From NCBI RefSeq assembly GCF_000364625.1, contig NZ_KB822615.1, positions 1 to 64,000 of the forward strand: DNA of 64,000 nucleotides, read 5' to 3'. Made by a program: the position numbers and the translations under genes. A model generated the notes under the pieces. The model was not told the DNA's origin, ran no database searches, and saw nothing but the letters and a program-made list of their open reading frames with translations. Positions 44,548 through 54,509 of this stretch are shown one piece after another. Positions within the stretch are counted from its first letter, which is position 1; each line of letters starts with the position of its first letter. The DNA comes from Pseudomonas thermotolerans DSM 14292 (GTDB lineage Bacteria > Pseudomonadota > Gammaproteobacteria > Pseudomonadales > Pseudomonadaceae).

Positions 44548-45522
44548 ATGCTGACATTGTTTCCGGAGATAAAGCCCTACGCCCGCCACTCGCTGGCGGT
44601 GGAGGCGCCGCACGTCCTCTACGTGGACGAGAGCGGCTCGCCGGACGGCCTGCCGGTGCTGTTCGTCCACGGCGGTCCGGGGGCCGGCTGCGATGCCGCC
44701 AGCCGCCGCTACTTCGACCCCACCCTGTACCGCATCATCACCTTCGATCAGCGCGGCTGCGGCCGTTCCACGCCCCACGCCAGCCTGGAGAACAACACCA
44801 CCTGGCACCTGGTGGCGGACATGGAGCGCATCCGCGAGCATCTGGGCATCGACAAGTGGGTACTGTTCGGCGGCTCCTGGGGCTCGACCCTGTCACTGGC
44901 CTACGCGCAGAGCCATCCCGAGCGGGTCCACGCGCTGATCCTGCGCGGCATCTTCCTGTGCCGTCCGCAGGAGATCCAGTGGTTCTACCAGGAAGGCGCC
45001 AGCCGCCTGTTCCCCGACTACTGGCAGGACTACCTGGCGCCGATCCCCCAGGAGGAGCGCGGCGACCTGGTGCAGGCCTTCTACCGGCGCCTCACCGGTC
45101 CCGACCAGATCGCCCAGATGCACGCCGCCAAGGCCTGGTCGATGTGGGAAGGACGCACCGCCACCCTGCGTCCCAACCCGCTGGTGGTGGACCACTTCAG
45201 CGAGCCGCAGCGGGCCCTGTCGATCGCCCGCATCGAGTGCCACTACTTCGTCAACAACGCCTTTCTGGATCCCGACCAACTGCTCCGCGACATGCCGAAG
45301 ATCGCCCATCTGCCGGGGATCATCGTGCATGGCCGCTACGACGTGGTCTGCCCGCTGGACAACGCCTGGGCGCTGCATCAGGCCTGGCCGAACAGCGAGC
45401 TGCACATCATCCGCGACGCCGGGCATGCCGCCTCCGAGGTGGGCATCACCGACGCCCTGGTACGCGCCGCCAACCAGGTGGCCCGCAACCTGCTCGACCT
45501 GCCGCCGGACGAAGACGCATGA
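44548..45522 (+). CDS. pip: proline iminopeptidase
   Basis: A 324-aa alpha/beta hydrolase (peptidase S33) that removes N-terminal proline from peptides in the cytoplasm. The oxyanion and nucleophile motifs are [11 protein letters not shown] and [14 protein letters not shown] with Ser110. The Asp is in HGRYDVVCP and the His in RDAGHAASE. The typical [11 protein letters not shown] precedes the nucleophile. Length fits the family. Its stop overlaps the dtd start (ATGA), the same pair as in P. aeruginosa. Confidence 0.93.
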   Translation: MLTLFPEIKPYARHSLAVEAPHVLYVDESGSPDGLPVLFVHGGPGAGCDAASRRYFDPTLYRIITFDQRGCGRSTPHASLENNTTWHLVADMERIREHLGIDKWVLFGGSWGSTLSLAYAQSHPERVHALILRGIFLCRPQEIQWFYQEGASRLFPDYWQDYLAPIPQEERGDLVQAFYRRLTGPDQIAQMHAAKAWSMWEGRTATLRPNPLVVDHFSEPQRALSIARIECHYFVNNAFLDPDQLLRDMPKIAHLPGIIVHGRYDVVCPLDNAWALHQAWPNSELHIIRDAGHAASEVGITDALVRAANQVARNLLDLPPDEDA

Positions 45523-45956
45523 AGGCCCTGATCCAGCGTGTCAGCGCCGCGCGCGTCGAGGTAGCGGGGGAAGTGGTCGGGGCCATCGATCAGGGCCTGC
45601 TGGCGCTGGTCGGCATCGAGCCGCAGGACGACGCCGAGAGCGTCGCCAGGATGCTCCATCGGCTGCTCAACTACCGGGTGTTCGCCGATGCCGAGGGGCG
45701 CATGAACCGCTCCCTGAAGGACGTCGGCGGCGGCTTGCTGCTGGTCTCCCAGTTCACCCTCGCGGCGGATACCAAAAGCGGCCTGCGCCCGAGCTTTTCC
45801 AGCGCCGCGCCGCCGGCCCAGGGCGAGGCGCTGTTCGACGCCCTGGTCGCGCGGGCCCGCGAGCAGCACCCGCAGGTGGCCACCGGGCGCTTCGGCGCCA
45901 ACATGCAGGTGCACCTGGTCAACGACGGCCCGGTGACCTTCCTTCTCGAGGTCTGA
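45519..45956 (+). CDS. dtd: D-aminoacyl-tRNA deacylase
   Basis: A 145-aa homodimeric enzyme that frees tRNAs charged with D-amino acids or glycine wrongly attached to tRNA-Ala. The substrate motifs SQFTLAAD and the cross-subunit Gly-Pro (GPVTFLLEV, with the cis-Gly-Pro chiral-proofreading element) are present; the start [15 protein letters not shown] is the usual one. It is co-translated with pip (4-nt overlap) and converges with the next gene across 9 nt. Confidence 0.95.
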   Translation: MKALIQRVSAARVEVAGEVVGAIDQGLLALVGIEPQDDAESVARMLHRLLNYRVFADAEGRMNRSLKDVGGGLLLVSQFTLAADTKSGLRPSFSSAAPPAQGEALFDALVARAREQHPQVATGRFGANMQVHLVNDGPVTFLLEV

Positions 45957-45965
45957 ACCGGCCGC

Positions 45966-46379
45966 CTAGAACGCCGGGCCGAGCGGGTGCAGATCGTTGT
46001 CGGCCAGCCAGTCGATGGCCAGCTCGCGCAGCCGCGCGGCCTCGAACTCGGCCCACGCGCGCTCCAGCTCCGGGTATTCGGTCAGTACGTGGCGGAAGGC
46101 GCGCACCGGCTTGCGTCCGGCCAGGGCGTGGGACAGTTGGTGGTAGGCGTGGGGATGGCGGACGCTGGCGAGGAACTCTTCCATCAGCTGGTAGCCGTCG
46201 CGGCTCTCCAGCGGTTCGATGGCCAGGTAGCGCTCCGGCTCGCTCTCCAGCTCCCGCCCCAGCTCCGGGTCGCCGTCGAACGGCAGCAGACGGCCGCTCA
46301 GCAGGTCGAGGTAGCAGGCCGGGTTGCGGCTGCTGAGCGCCTGGGCCAGGCCGTCGAGGTCGATGGTCAGGGGACGCAT
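45966..46379 (-). CDS. UPF0158 family protein
   Basis: A 137-aa acidic protein of the UPF0158 family, without known function. Typical parts are a Leu/Asp-rich start (LTIDLDGLAQAL), YLDLLSGRLLPFDGD, YQLMEEFLASV and GRKPVRAFRHVL. No signal or membrane segment. GGGAGG 8 nt upstream favours the ATG at 46379 over one six codons earlier. It is followed at its 5' side by a 65-nt gap to the isomerase gene on the same strand. Confidence 0.8.
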   Translation of the reverse strand: MRPLTIDLDGLAQALSSRNPACYLDLLSGRLLPFDGDPELGRELESEPERYLAIEPLESRDGYQLMEEFLASVRHPHAYHQLSHALAGRKPVRAFRHVLTEYPELERAWAEFEAARLRELAIDWLADNDLHPLGPAF

Positions 46380-46444
46380 GGCCGGATCCTCCCGCAACGG
46401 ATTACCGCAGCATCCTCCTCCGTCCGCGCACCGCTGTCCACGCT

Positions 46445-47035
46445 TCAGGCGCCGCGCAGGGCCTCGGCGACGAAGTCCAGGCGGTCCTGGCCGAAGAACA
46501 GCTCGCCGTCGACGAAGAAGCTCGGCGCGCCGAACACCCCGCGGGACACGGCTTCCTCGGTGGTGGCCCGGAGGCGTTCCTTGACCGCCTCGTCGGCGAT
46601 CCGCCGGAGGAAGTCCTCGGGGTCGAAGCCGGTGGCGCCCAGCACCTCGGCGACCACCGCCGGGTCGTTTAGATTCTTCTCCTCGACCCAGATGGCTTCG
46701 AACAGCGCGGTCAGGTAGTCGTGGAAGCGCGCCTCGTCCTCGTAGGCGGCGGCGCCGCGCATCAGCTGCAGGGTGTTGATCGGGAAGTGTGGGTTGAAGC
46801 GCAGCGGCACCCCGTAGCGGCGGGCGAAGCGCGCCAGGTCGCGGAACAGGTAGGCGCCCTTGGCGGGCACTTCCAGCGGTGCGCGGTTGCCGGTGGCCTT
46901 GAACACCCCGCCGAGCAGGAAGGGCCGCCAGCGGATCGTCGCGCCGGTTTCGGCGGCGATCCGCGGCAGCTGGGTCCAGGCCAGGTAGGCGGCCGGGCTG
47001 CCCACGTCGAAGAAGAATTCCACGGATTTGCTCAT
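46445..47035 (-). CDS. 2-hydroxychromene-2-carboxylate isomerase-like protein (kappa GST fold)
   Basis: A 196-aa DsbA/thioredoxin-fold protein of the HCCA isomerase family. The glutathione-site Ser is in FFDVGSPAAYLAW, and FNPHFPINTLQLMRG and RGVFGAPSFFVDGELFFGQD (with the cis-Pro) are typical. In naphthalene degraders the enzyme isomerises hydroxychromene carboxylate using glutathione; in other bacteria its substrate is unknown. AAGGAC lies 8 nt before the ATG. It is 49 nt from the SDR gene on the same strand, which may be a functional partner. Confidence 0.87.
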   Translation of the reverse strand: MSKSVEFFFDVGSPAAYLAWTQLPRIAAETGATIRWRPFLLGGVFKATGNRAPLEVPAKGAYLFRDLARFARRYGVPLRFNPHFPINTLQLMRGAAAYEDEARFHDYLTALFEAIWVEEKNLNDPAVVAEVLGATGFDPEDFLRRIADEAVKERLRATTEEAVSRGVFGAPSFFVDGELFFGQDRLDFVAEALRGA

Positions 47036-47084
47036 CGGTCTTGTCCTTTTCGTTGTCGTTATCGCCCCGCGGGGCTTCAAGGGA

Positions 47085-47813
47085 TCAGAACGTTTCGCAC
47101 CAAGGGCGCAGATCCAGCTCGTGCACCCAGCAGTCGCGCGGCTGGCAGTGGATCTGCCAGTACTGCTCGGCGATGTGCTCGGGATTCAGGATGCCGTCCT
47201 CGGCCTTGCGGCGGTACAGCTCGGGGAAGGTTTCGCGGATGAAGGCGGTGTCGATGGCGCCGTCGATCACCGGGTGGGCGACGTGGATGCCTTGCGGCCC
47301 CAGCTCGCGGGCCATGCTCTGGGCCAGGGCGCGCAGGGCGAACTTGGCTCCGGCGAAGGCGGCGAAGCCCTCGCGGCCGCGCAGCGAGGCTGTGGCGCCG
47401 GTGAAGATGATGGTCCCGCGGCCGCGCGGCAGCATCACCCGGGCGGCCTCGCGGCCGGTGAGGAAACCGGCCAGGGCGGCCATCTCCCAGACCTTGCGGT
47501 AGACCCGCTCGGTGGTTTCGGTGATGGAAAAGCGCACGTTGGCACCGATGTTGAAGATCACCGCCTCCAGCGGGGCGATCTGGCTTTCGATATGGCGGAA
47601 CAGCTCGACCACCTGCGCCTCGACCCGGGCGTCGCAGCCGAAGGCATGTGCCGTGCCGCCGGCGGCGCGGATCTCGGCGGCCAGCGGCTCGAGCTTCTCG
47701 GCATGCCGGCGCACCAGGCAGGCGATCAGTCCTTCGCGGGCGAAGCGCCGGGCGATCGCCCCGCCGGTGGCGTCGCCGGCGCCCACGACCAGTACCGACC
47801 TGGGTTCGGGCAT
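47085..47813 (-). CDS. short-chain dehydrogenase/reductase, atypical active site
   Basis: A 242-aa Rossmann-fold SDR. The cofactor motif is SVLVVGAGDATGGAIARRFA, followed by FNIGANVRF (NAG-like). The usual Tyr-x-x-x-Lys is replaced: the region reads AAFAGAKFALRALAQS, so Phe stands where Tyr is expected while Lys is kept. The Ser is seen in TGATASLRG. Many proteins labelled as SDR with this motif exist, so this is a subfamily trait, and reduction of a carbonyl by the standard mechanism is doubtful. The start is fixed by GGAGG 7 nt before the ATG at 47813. The 160-nt gap to rsmE shows no gene. Confidence 0.82.
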   Translation of the reverse strand: MPEPRSVLVVGAGDATGGAIARRFAREGLIACLVRRHAEKLEPLAAEIRAAGGTAHAFGCDARVEAQVVELFRHIESQIAPLEAVIFNIGANVRFSITETTERVYRKVWEMAALAGFLTGREAARVMLPRGRGTIIFTGATASLRGREGFAAFAGAKFALRALAQSMARELGPQGIHVAHPVIDGAIDTAFIRETFPELYRRKAEDGILNPEHIAEQYWQIHCQPRDCWVHELDLRPWCETF

Positions 47814-47973
47814 GGCCGTTCCTCCTGTTGTTGTCATTGAGTCGGGGAACCGGTTCCGATACTCGGTGCCTGGCCGGAGGCTGTCAATCGGCGGCCAGGC
47901 CCGGGGCGGGGGCCTGCGCGGGCCGGATCCGCGCCGGGCGCAGCGCGAACGGCCGCAGAGAGGCGCGTCGCGC

Positions 47974-48684
47974 CTAGTACAAGCGGGCCAGCAGCGCCGG
48001 CACCGCCGCCTCGACGCGGAGGATTCGCTCGCCGAGCTGCACCGGCTGTAGGCCGGCCTCGCGCAGCTTGTCCACCTCGTAGGGGATCCAGCCGCCTTCC
48101 GGGCCTATGGCCAGGGTCACCGGCCGATCGCCCAGGTCCCGTGGACAGGCCGGGTAATCGCCGGGATGGCCGACCAGGCCGAGGGTTCCGGCAGCCAGGG
48201 CGGGTAGGCGGTCCTCGACGAAGGGCTTGAAGCGCTTCTCGATGCTGACCTCGGGCAGCACGGTGTCGCGGGCCTGCTCGAGGCCGAGGATCAGCTGCTC
48301 GCGGATCGCCTCGGGGGCTAGGAAGGGGGTCTGCCAGAAGCTCTTCTCCACCCGATAGCTGTTCAGCAGCACTAGACGCGGCACGCCCATGGCGGACACG
48401 GTCTGCAGCACGCGGCGGAGCATCTTCGGGCGCGGTAGGGCAAGCAGCAGGGTGAGCGGCAGCTTGGCCGGCGGCGGACTGTCCAGGGCGACCTGCAGTT
48501 CCGCCTCGTCGGCTTCCAGGCGCAGCAGGGTGCCGGTGCCCATCGGCCCGCCGAGGCGGCCGACCCGCAGGCTGTCGCCGCTCTGCGCCTGGTGCACCTC
48601 GTGCAGGTGGCGCAGGCGCCGGCCGCGCAGCAGGGCGCGGTCGGCGGCGACAAAGTCGCTGTCTTCGAGGAGCAGCAGGTTCAC
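47974..48684 (-). CDS. rsmE: 16S rRNA m3U1498 methyltransferase
   Basis: A 236-aa SPOUT-class methyltransferase that modifies U1498 of 16S rRNA. The C-terminal SAM-binding knot is marked by [17 protein letters not shown] and [16 protein letters not shown]. The N-terminal PUA-like domain has [20 protein letters not shown]. It starts with GTG, which overlaps the TGA of tatC as GTGA, so the start is set by coupling. The order tatC-rsmE agrees with P. aeruginosa. Confidence 0.93.
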   Translation of the reverse strand: MNLLLLEDSDFVAADRALLRGRRLRHLHEVHQAQSGDSLRVGRLGGPMGTGTLLRLEADEAELQVALDSPPPAKLPLTLLLALPRPKMLRRVLQTVSAMGVPRLVLLNSYRVEKSFWQTPFLAPEAIREQLILGLEQARDTVLPEVSIEKRFKPFVEDRLPALAAGTLGLVGHPGDYPACPRDLGDRPVTLAIGPEGGWIPYEVDKLREAGLQPVQLGERILRVEAAVPALLARLY

Positions 48685-49472
48685 GATTGCACGGAGGGCG
48701 GCTGGTCCTGCGGCGGGACCTGGTCGGCCGGCTGCTCGCGGCGCTTGCGCACCAGGCTGCCGGCGAGGATGCCGAGCTCGAAGAGCAGCCACATGGGCAC
48801 TGCCAGCATGGTCTGGGAGAACACGTCCGGCGGGGTGAGGATCATGCCGACCACAAAGCAGCCGATGATCACGTAGGGGCGGATCCTGCGCAGGTAGGCG
48901 ACGTCCACCACGCCGATCCAGATCAGCAGGACCACCGCCACGGGGATCTCGAAGGCCACCCCGAAGGCGAAGAACAGCGTCATCACGAAGTCCAGGTAGC
49001 TGGCGATGTCGGTCATCATCGACACGCCTTCCGGGGTGACGCTGGCGAAGAAGTGGAAGATCACCGGGAACACCAGGAAGTACGCAAAGGCCATCCCAGC
49101 GTAGAAGAGGATGATGCTGGAGACCAGCAGGGGCATGGCGATGCGCTTCTCGTGGCGGTACAGGCCGGGCGCGATGAAGCCCCAGATCTGCTGGAGGATC
49201 ACCGGCATGGCGAGGAACAGCGAGACGATCGCGGTCAGCTTGAACGGGGTGAGGAAGGGCGAGGCCACGTCGGTGGCGATCATGGTCGCGCCTTCCGGCA
49301 GGTACTGGCGCAGTGGCGCGGAGACCAGGGTATAGATCTGCTGGGCGAAGGCGAGCAGCGCCAGGAAGATCAGGAATACCGCGGCCACGCAGCGCAGCAG
49401 GCGGGTACGGAGTTCGGCGAGATGCGAGACCAGGGGCATTTCCTGGTCGTCTTCGGGCTTCTGATCGCTCAT
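48681..49472 (-). CDS. tatC: Sec-independent protein translocase TatC
   Basis: A 263-aa integral membrane protein with six helices, the twin-arginine signal receptor. It starts [20 protein letters not shown], with the conserved Leu-x-x-Leu-Arg-x-Arg-Leu motif ([11 protein letters not shown]), and later has [16 protein letters not shown] and Pro-rich periplasmic loops. The C-terminus is Gln/Pro-rich. It overlaps tatB (ATGA) upstream and rsmE downstream. With TatA and TatB it exports folded cofactor proteins. Confidence 0.95.
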   Translation of the reverse strand: MSDQKPEDDQEMPLVSHLAELRTRLLRCVAAVFLIFLALLAFAQQIYTLVSAPLRQYLPEGATMIATDVASPFLTPFKLTAIVSLFLAMPVILQQIWGFIAPGLYRHEKRIAMPLLVSSIILFYAGMAFAYFLVFPVIFHFFASVTPEGVSMMTDIASYLDFVMTLFFAFGVAFEIPVAVVLLIWIGVVDVAYLRRIRPYVIIGCFVVGMILTPPDVFSQTMLAVPMWLLFELGILAGSLVRKRREQPADQVPPQDQPPSVQS

Positions 49473-49828
49473 GGGTTACGCGGCGGTTGAGTCGCTTCGG
49501 GTGAGGGGGCAGCGGCCGAGGCCGTGGAGGCGCCGGCCGCGGGGGCGGCGGCTTCCGCAGGCTTGGCCTGAGCGGCACTCGGCTGGGGGGCGATCTGGCT
49601 TTTCAGTTCGCGCTCCATGGCGAGGATCTGCTCATTGTGCAGCTGGCGGCGGATCTCGTCGGCGCCGATCTCCCGCTCGACCTCCTGCTTGATGGTGTTG
49701 AAGCTGCGCTTCAGGCGGCCGATCCACAGCCCGGCGGTGCGCGCCGCGCCGGGCAGGCGCTCGGGGCCGAGCACCAGCAGGGCGACCAGGCCGACCAGCA
49801 GCAACTCGCTGAAGCCGATGCCGAACAT
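49469..49828 (-). CDS. tatB: Sec-independent protein translocase TatB
   Basis: A 119-aa protein: N-terminal membrane helix [20 protein letters not shown] with the conserved Glu8, the Gly-Pro hinge (LGPERLPGA), an amphipathic helix ([20 protein letters not shown]) and an Ala/Pro-rich tail. It hands twin-arginine substrates from TatC to TatA. It lies 1 nt after tatA and overlaps tatC by 4 nt. Confidence 0.94.
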   Translation of the reverse strand: MFGIGFSELLLVGLVALLVLGPERLPGAARTAGLWIGRLKRSFNTIKQEVEREIGADEIRRQLHNEQILAMERELKSQIAPQPSAAQAKPAEAAAPAAGASTASAAAPSPEATQPPRNP

Positions 49829-49829
49829 G

Positions 49830-50090
49830 TCAGTCCTTCTTGGCCGGCTCTTCGACCTTCTGCGCCTGGGCGTCGATGGTCTGCGGCTGGTTCAGGGTCG
49901 CGTTCGGCTGCGCCGGCTGGCTGGGCTGGGCCGGCTGCTCGGGTTTGGTCTCGTCCTCGTTCATGGCCTTGCGGAAGCCCTTGATGGTCTCGCCCAAGTC
50001 GCTGCCGAGGTTCTTCAGTTTCTTGGTACCGAACACCAGGACCACCACGATGAGGATGACCACCCAGTGTTTCCAGTCGAAAATGCCCAT
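49830..50090 (-). CDS. tatA: Sec-independent protein translocase TatA
   Basis: An 86-aa pore-forming subunit: [20 protein letters not shown] with membrane helix, Phe-Gly hinge ([11 protein letters not shown]), an amphipathic helix with [11 protein letters not shown], and a Pro/Gln-rich tail with repeated QPAQP. First gene of tatA-tatB-tatC; 21 nt separate it from hisE upstream on the same strand. Confidence 0.95.
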   Translation of the reverse strand: MGIFDWKHWVVILIVVVLVFGTKKLKNLGSDLGETIKGFRKAMNEDETKPEQPAQPSQPAQPNATLNQPQTIDAQAQKVEEPAKKD

Positions 50091-50111
50091 TCGCTCGCTC
50101 CTCGTCGATGA

Positions 50112-50447
50112 TTATGCGGAAGGCTTGCGGGCCGCCTTCTCGGCGTGCCCGGAGAGGCCGAAGCGCCGCTCCAGTTCGTCCAGCACCGCCTGGGGGTGCT
50201 GGCCGAGGGCGGCGAGCATCACCAGGCTGTGGAACCAGAGGTCGGCGGTTTCGTAGATCAGGTCCTTACTGTCGCCGCTCTGCGCGGCGTCCTTGGCGGC
50301 GATGATGGTTTCCACCGCTTCCTCGCCGACCTTCTCGAGGATCTTGTTCAGACCCTTGTGGTACAGGCTGGCCACGTAGGAGCTTTCCGGACTCGCGCCC
50401 TTGCGCGACTCCAGCACCTCGGCCAGACGGTTCAGGGTGTCACTCAT
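50112..50447 (-). CDS. hisE: phosphoribosyl-ATP pyrophosphatase
   Basis: A 111-aa all-alpha enzyme for the second step of histidine synthesis (PR-ATP to PR-AMP). The MazG-like metal motif appears in [14 protein letters not shown] and [16 protein letters not shown]. The 5' end overlaps hisI by 8 nt. In Pseudomonas hisE and hisI are separate genes rather than a fusion, as here. Confidence 0.95.
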   Translation of the reverse strand: MSDTLNRLAEVLESRKGASPESSYVASLYHKGLNKILEKVGEEAVETIIAAKDAAQSGDSKDLIYETADLWFHSLVMLAALGQHPQAVLDELERRFGLSGHAEKAARKPSA

Positions 50448-50841
50448 GGGCGTTTCCCTTGTGGTAGATGGCGTGTGGGTCCTTGAGCACCGGGTCGACG
50501 GTCTTCCAGGCGCCGTTCTCGTAGACCCGGTAGAAGCAGCTCTCGCGCCCGGTGTGGCAGGCGATGCCGCCGAGTTGCTCGACCTGCAGGATGATCACGT
50601 CGGCGTCGCAGTCCAGGCGCAGCTCGTGGAGCTTCTGCACATGGCCGGATTCCTCGCCCTTGCGCCAGAGTTTGCCACGCGAGCGCGACCAGTAGATGGC
50701 GCGTCCTTCGGCGGCGGTGAGGGCCAGCGCCTCGCGGTTCATCCAGGCCATCATCAGCACGCGGCCGGTCTTGTGGTCCTGGGCGATCGCCGGCACCAGG
50801 CCCTCTTGGTTCCAGTTGATTTCGTCTAGCCAGTCGCTCAT
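50440..50841 (-). CDS. hisI: phosphoribosyl-AMP cyclohydrolase
   Basis: A 133-aa zinc enzyme for step three of histidine synthesis. Conserved stretches are [38 protein letters not shown] and DCDADVIIL, with the zinc cysteines in the latter and in [15 protein letters not shown] at 50841 chosen because the family begins with [14 protein letters not shown] sequence; a longer N-terminal reading would add unrelated Arg/Pro-rich residues. The 142-nt gap to ubiB shows no gene. Confidence 0.94.
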   Translation of the reverse strand: MSDWLDEINWNQEGLVPAIAQDHKTGRVLMMAWMNREALALTAAEGRAIYWSRSRGKLWRKGEESGHVQKLHELRLDCDADVIILQVEQLGGIACHTGRESCFYRVYENGAWKTVDPVLKDPHAIYHKGNAHE

Positions 50842-50983
50842 CGGTGGTATCCGCCCGGCGGGGCCGGTTCGTGGGGCGGGCCGGTTACGGGGCCGGTCCG
50901 CCGGATGCTCGGGCGAAGCGCGGCGCCGGGCGTCGGCTTCTCCCTGTGGATCGGTCAAGTTTGCCAGTCGGGATCGCAACTGG

Positions 50984-52585
50984 CTATCGGCGCAGCACCA
51001 GATACAGCCCGGCGGCAGCCATCAGCCAGGCCGGCCAGGCCTGCGCGGGGTCCGCCTGCAGGCCGGCAGCGAGCACCCCGGCGCCGCCGAGCAGGGCCGC
51101 GCCGAGCAGGCGCAGGGCCCAGCGGTCGCCGGGCTGCGCGGAGGGCGGCGGGTTGTCGAGCGGCGGATGGGAGAGCCGCTCGAGCACATCGCGGGTCATG
51201 CTGGCCAGGTGCGGCACCTGCTCGATCTGGCTCTGCAGGTTGCCGAGCAGCTGGCGCGGGCTGACCCGCTCGCGCATCCAGCGCTCCAGGAAGGGCGCCG
51301 CGGTGCTCCACAGGTCGAGCTCCGGGTACAGCTGGCGGCCGAGGCCCTCGATGTTCAGCAGGGTCTTCTGCAGCAGCACCAGCTGCGGCTGGATTTCCAT
51401 GTTGAAGCGTCGCGCGGTCTGGAACAGGCGCAGCAGCAGCTGGCCGAAGGAAATGTCCTTGAGCGGGCGCTCGAAGATCGGCTCGCAGACGGTGCGGATC
51501 GCCGCCTCGAAGTCGTTGACCCGGGTGCCCGCCGGCACCCAGCCGGAGTCGATGTGCAGCTGCGCCACCTTGCGGTAGTCGCGCTTGAAGAAGGCCAGCA
51601 GGTTGCGCGCCAGGTAGTCCTGATCCTCGGGGGTGAGGCTGCCGACGATGCCGCAGTCGATGGCGATGTACTGCGGGCTCCAGGGCGTGCGGGTGCTGAC
51701 GAAGATATTGCCGGGGTGCATGTCGGCATGGAAGAAGCTGTCGCGGAACACCTGGGTGAAGAAGATCTCCACGCCACGCTCGGCGAGCAGCTTGAGGTTG
51801 GTGCGCTGGTCGATCAGGCTGTCCAGGTCGGTGACCGGGATGCCGTAGATGCGCTCCATCACCAGCACCTTGGGGCGGCACAGATCCCAGTACACCTGGG
51901 GCACGTAGAGCAGCGGCGAGCCCTCGAAGTTGCGCCGCAGCTGGCTGGCGTTGGCTGCCTCGCGGAGCAGGTCGAGCTCGTCGTAGATGGTCTTCTCGTA
52001 GTCGCTGACCACTTCCACCGGGTGCAGGCGGCGCGCCTCGGTGGAGATCGCCTCGGCCAGGCGGGCGAGCAGGAACAGCCAGGCCAGGTCGGCGCGGATC
52101 ACCGGCTTGAGGCCGGGGCGGATCACCTTGACCACCACCTCCTCGCCGCTCTTCAGCTGCGCGGCGTGCACCTGGGCGATGGAGGCCGAGGCCAGGGGCT
52201 GGCTGTCGAAGCGGGCGAACAGGCTGCCGACCTTGGCGCCCAGCTGTTCCTCGATGAGCGCCACCGAGCGTTCCGGGTCGAAGGGCGGCACCCGGTCCTG
52301 GAGCTTGGCCAGCTCGTCGGCGATGTCCGGCGGCAGCAGGTCGCGGCGGGTGGAGAGCAGTTGCCCGAACTTGATGAAGATCGGTCCGAGATCCTGCAGG
52401 GCCAGGCGCAGGCTCTCGCCGCGCGACAACTGGCGGCGCCGGCGCGGCAGCCAGCGCCAGGGCAGCAGGAAGCGCGTGGCGGCCAGCCACCAGGGCAGGG
52501 GCAGCTCGAACAGCAGGTCGTCGAGGCGGTAGCGGATGACCACGCGCTGGATGGTCAGCAGGCGGCGGACGGCAAGCAGCTTCAT
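50984..52585 (-). CDS. ubiB: ubiquinone biosynthesis ATPase/kinase-like protein UbiB
   Basis: A 533-aa member of the atypical UbiB/ADCK kinase-like family, which supports ubiquinone synthesis at the inner membrane. The KxGQ motif is seen as [16 protein letters not shown], the Ala-rich loop as [11 protein letters not shown], and the catalytic Asp-containing stretch as [15 protein letters not shown] with IDCGIVG as the metal site. Hydrophobic segments at the C-terminus ([20 protein letters not shown] and [12 protein letters not shown]) anchor it. It overlaps ubiJ by 4 nt on the same strand. Confidence 0.95.
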   Translation of the reverse strand: MKLLAVRRLLTIQRVVIRYRLDDLLFELPLPWWLAATRFLLPWRWLPRRRRQLSRGESLRLALQDLGPIFIKFGQLLSTRRDLLPPDIADELAKLQDRVPPFDPERSVALIEEQLGAKVGSLFARFDSQPLASASIAQVHAAQLKSGEEVVVKVIRPGLKPVIRADLAWLFLLARLAEAISTEARRLHPVEVVSDYEKTIYDELDLLREAANASQLRRNFEGSPLLYVPQVYWDLCRPKVLVMERIYGIPVTDLDSLIDQRTNLKLLAERGVEIFFTQVFRDSFFHADMHPGNIFVSTRTPWSPQYIAIDCGIVGSLTPEDQDYLARNLLAFFKRDYRKVAQLHIDSGWVPAGTRVNDFEAAIRTVCEPIFERPLKDISFGQLLLRLFQTARRFNMEIQPQLVLLQKTLLNIEGLGRQLYPELDLWSTAAPFLERWMRERVSPRQLLGNLQSQIEQVPHLASMTRDVLERLSHPPLDNPPPSAQPGDRWALRLLGAALLGGAGVLAAGLQADPAQAWPAWLMAAAGLYLVLRR

Positions 52586-53205
52586 GCAGGATCGTCGGAT
52601 GCAGGGGTGGAGGAGAGGCGCTCGACCCGGGCCTCGAGACGGTCGAGGGCGAGCTTGAGGTCGTCCAGCTCGGCGAAGCGGGCTTCGGCTTCCTGGCGCC
52701 CTACCAGGCTGCGTGATTCCTCGCTGAGGTAGTCGGCGAGGCTCTGCCTCAGGCTGTCCAGGCCGTCCAGCGCCCAGCGGGCGCGCAGCCTGAGGTGGCC
52801 GCCGAGCAGCGCCGCGGGCAGCGGGCCGAGCCAGCGCGCCAGCTCGTATTCCCAGTCCAGCTCGAGATCCTGGAGGATCCCGGCGAGTTCCAGGAGCAGG
52901 CCGCTGTCGCCCTCCAGCTCGACCTCCGGGCCGTGCAGGATGCTGGTCTTGTCGCGGCTCACCGCCAGGCGCAGCAGGCTGGTGGCCGGGGCGCGCAGGC
53001 GGCAGTCGGCGGGCGCCTCCCAGTGCGCGGCGAGGCGCAGACCGTCCACCTCGGGGAGGACGAACAACTGCACGGCCGGTGCCGGGCAGTCCACGGCGAT
53101 CACCCGCCCGGCCAGGGGCGCGAGGCGTGCCGGGACGCTGGCGTCCAGGCGCAGGACTCGGTTGAGGCCGGCCTCGACGCCGGCCAGCACGGCCTGGGTC
53201 AACAT
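52582..53205 (-). CDS. ubiJ: ubiquinone biosynthesis accessory factor UbiJ (SCP2 domain)
   Basis: A 207-aa lipid-binding protein that, with UbiK, organises the soluble Ubi complex. An SCP2-like domain takes up the first 120 residues, then a helical C-terminus ends in a Leu-zipper-like stretch ([20 protein letters not shown]). It sits between ubiE and ubiB as in P. aeruginosa and E. coli; it touches ubiE by 1 nt and overlaps ubiB by 4 nt, so the three are one operon. Confidence 0.92.
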   Translation of the reverse strand: MLTQAVLAGVEAGLNRVLRLDASVPARLAPLAGRVIAVDCPAPAVQLFVLPEVDGLRLAAHWEAPADCRLRAPATSLLRLAVSRDKTSILHGPEVELEGDSGLLLELAGILQDLELDWEYELARWLGPLPAALLGGHLRLRARWALDGLDSLRQSLADYLSEESRSLVGRQEAEARFAELDDLKLALDRLEARVERLSSTPASDDPA

Positions 53206-53975
53206 CAGGGCTTGATGCCGCGGTGCAGGGCGACGATGCCGCCGGTCATGTTGTGGTAGGTGACCCGCTCGAAGCCGGCGTCCACCATCATCGCCTTGAG
53301 GGTTTCCTGGTCCGGGTGCATGCGGATCGACTCGGCCAGGTAGCGGTAGCTGTCGGCGTCGTTGGTGACCAGCTTGCCCATCAGCGGCAGCAGGGTGAAG
53401 GAGTAGGCGTCATAGGCCTTGGACAGCAGGCTGCTGGTCGGCTTGGAGAACTCCAGCACCAGCAGGCGGCCACCCGGTTTGAGGACGCGCAGCATGGAAC
53501 GCAGGGCGTCTTCCTTGTGGGTGACGTTGCGCAGGCCGAAGGCGATGGTCACGCAGTCGAAGTGGTTGTCGGGGAACGGCAGCTTCTCGGCGTCCGCCTG
53601 GACGAAGCTGACGTTGCCGGCGACGCCGCTGTCCAGCAGCTTGTCGCGTCCGACCTTGAGCATCGAGGCGTTGATGTCGGCGAGCACCACTTCGCCGCTG
53701 GGGCCGACCAGCCTGGAGAACTGCCGGGTCAGATCGCCGGTGCCGCCGGCGATGTCCAGCACCCGGTTGCCCGGGCGCACGCCGGACAGCTCGATGGTGA
53801 AGCGCTTCCACAGGCGGTGGATGCCTCCGGACATGAGGTCGTTCATCAGGTCGTACTTGGCGGCCACGGAGTGGAATACCTCGGCGACCTTCCGGGCCTT
53901 CTGGCTCTCCGGCACCCGCTGGTAGCCGAAGTGGGTGGTGGGTTCGGCATTGCTGCCTTCGCGCGGTTCGTTCAT
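53205..53975 (-). CDS. ubiE: ubiquinone/menaquinone C-methyltransferase UbiE
   Basis: A 256-aa class I SAM methyltransferase for the C-methylation step of ubiquinone. Motif I is [17 protein letters not shown], and the family signatures [19 protein letters not shown] and [16 protein letters not shown] are present. It is first of ubiE-ubiJ-ubiB. A perfect 8-bp-arm palindrome lies 17 nt upstream of the start. It diverges from the PHA-associated gene at 54130. Confidence 0.96.
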   Translation of the reverse strand: MNEPREGSNAEPTTHFGYQRVPESQKARKVAEVFHSVAAKYDLMNDLMSGGIHRLWKRFTIELSGVRPGNRVLDIAGGTGDLTRQFSRLVGPSGEVVLADINASMLKVGRDKLLDSGVAGNVSFVQADAEKLPFPDNHFDCVTIAFGLRNVTHKEDALRSMLRVLKPGGRLLVLEFSKPTSSLLSKAYDAYSFTLLPLMGKLVTNDADSYRYLAESIRMHPDQETLKAMMVDAGFERVTYHNMTGGIVALHRGIKP

Positions 53976-53992
53976 GGGCTGTCACCGGAAAG

Positions 53993-54009
53993 AGAATGCC
54001 GGGCATTCT
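53993..54009. promoter_or_regulatory. palindrome upstream of ubiE
   Basis: AGAATGCC-G-GGCATTCT is a perfect inverted repeat with 8-nt arms around one base, in the divergent region between ubiE and the PHA-associated gene. It may be an operator or an mRNA 5' hairpin; no known regulator was matched. Confidence 0.35.
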
Positions 54010-54129
54010 AAACCCAAATGCGCTGCCAGGCGGCAATCGGCACGCATGCATGCCGCTCTGCGCGGCAGCGCCCGGTACGGGCGAGGCGGTATAGTGGTGC
54101 GACCACCGGCCGCAGTCAGGAGCCCAGCC

Positions 54130-54405
54130 ATGTCCCGCATCCATGTCGAACGACCCCATTCTCTCGGCCGTGCCGCCGCGCGGGCCAAGGCCGAGCAGCT
54201 GGCCGAGCGCCTGGCCCGTGAGTACGAGATCAGTTACCGGTGGCGCGGCGACACCCTGGAGTTCCGCCGCAGCGGCGCCGACGGACGCATCGAGGTAGGC
54301 GAGGACCGGGTGCGCGTGGAGATCAAGCTCGGCCTGCTGCTCTCCGCGCTGAGCGGCTCGATCCAGCGTGAGATCGAGCGGGCCCTGGATGAGAGGCTCG
54401 CCTGA
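54130..54405 (+). CDS. polyhydroxyalkanoic acid system family protein
   Basis: A 91-aa small protein of the PHA_gran_rgn family, found beside pha genes in Pseudomonas (PA5062-type). It begins MSRIHVERPHSLGRAAARAK, with an amphipathic helix, followed by a beta-rich part (ISYRWRGDTLEFRR and VRVEIKLGLLLSALSG). The function is not established; a role in granule regulation is inferred from position. A -10-like TATAGT (54090-54095) lies 35 nt upstream without a clear -35. The phasin genes follow 104 nt later. Confidence 0.82.
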   Translation: MSRIHVERPHSLGRAAARAKAEQLAERLAREYEISYRWRGDTLEFRRSGADGRIEVGEDRVRVEIKLGLLLSALSGSIQREIERALDERLA

Positions 54406-54509
54406 GGGCCGCCCCTCTAGTATGTGCTTTCTAATTTTCTTCCCTACCTTGCACCCAAGCCTGCGGGGTTGTGCGGGCCGTCCCCCAACCTGAAACAGTG
54501 AGGTGCGAC

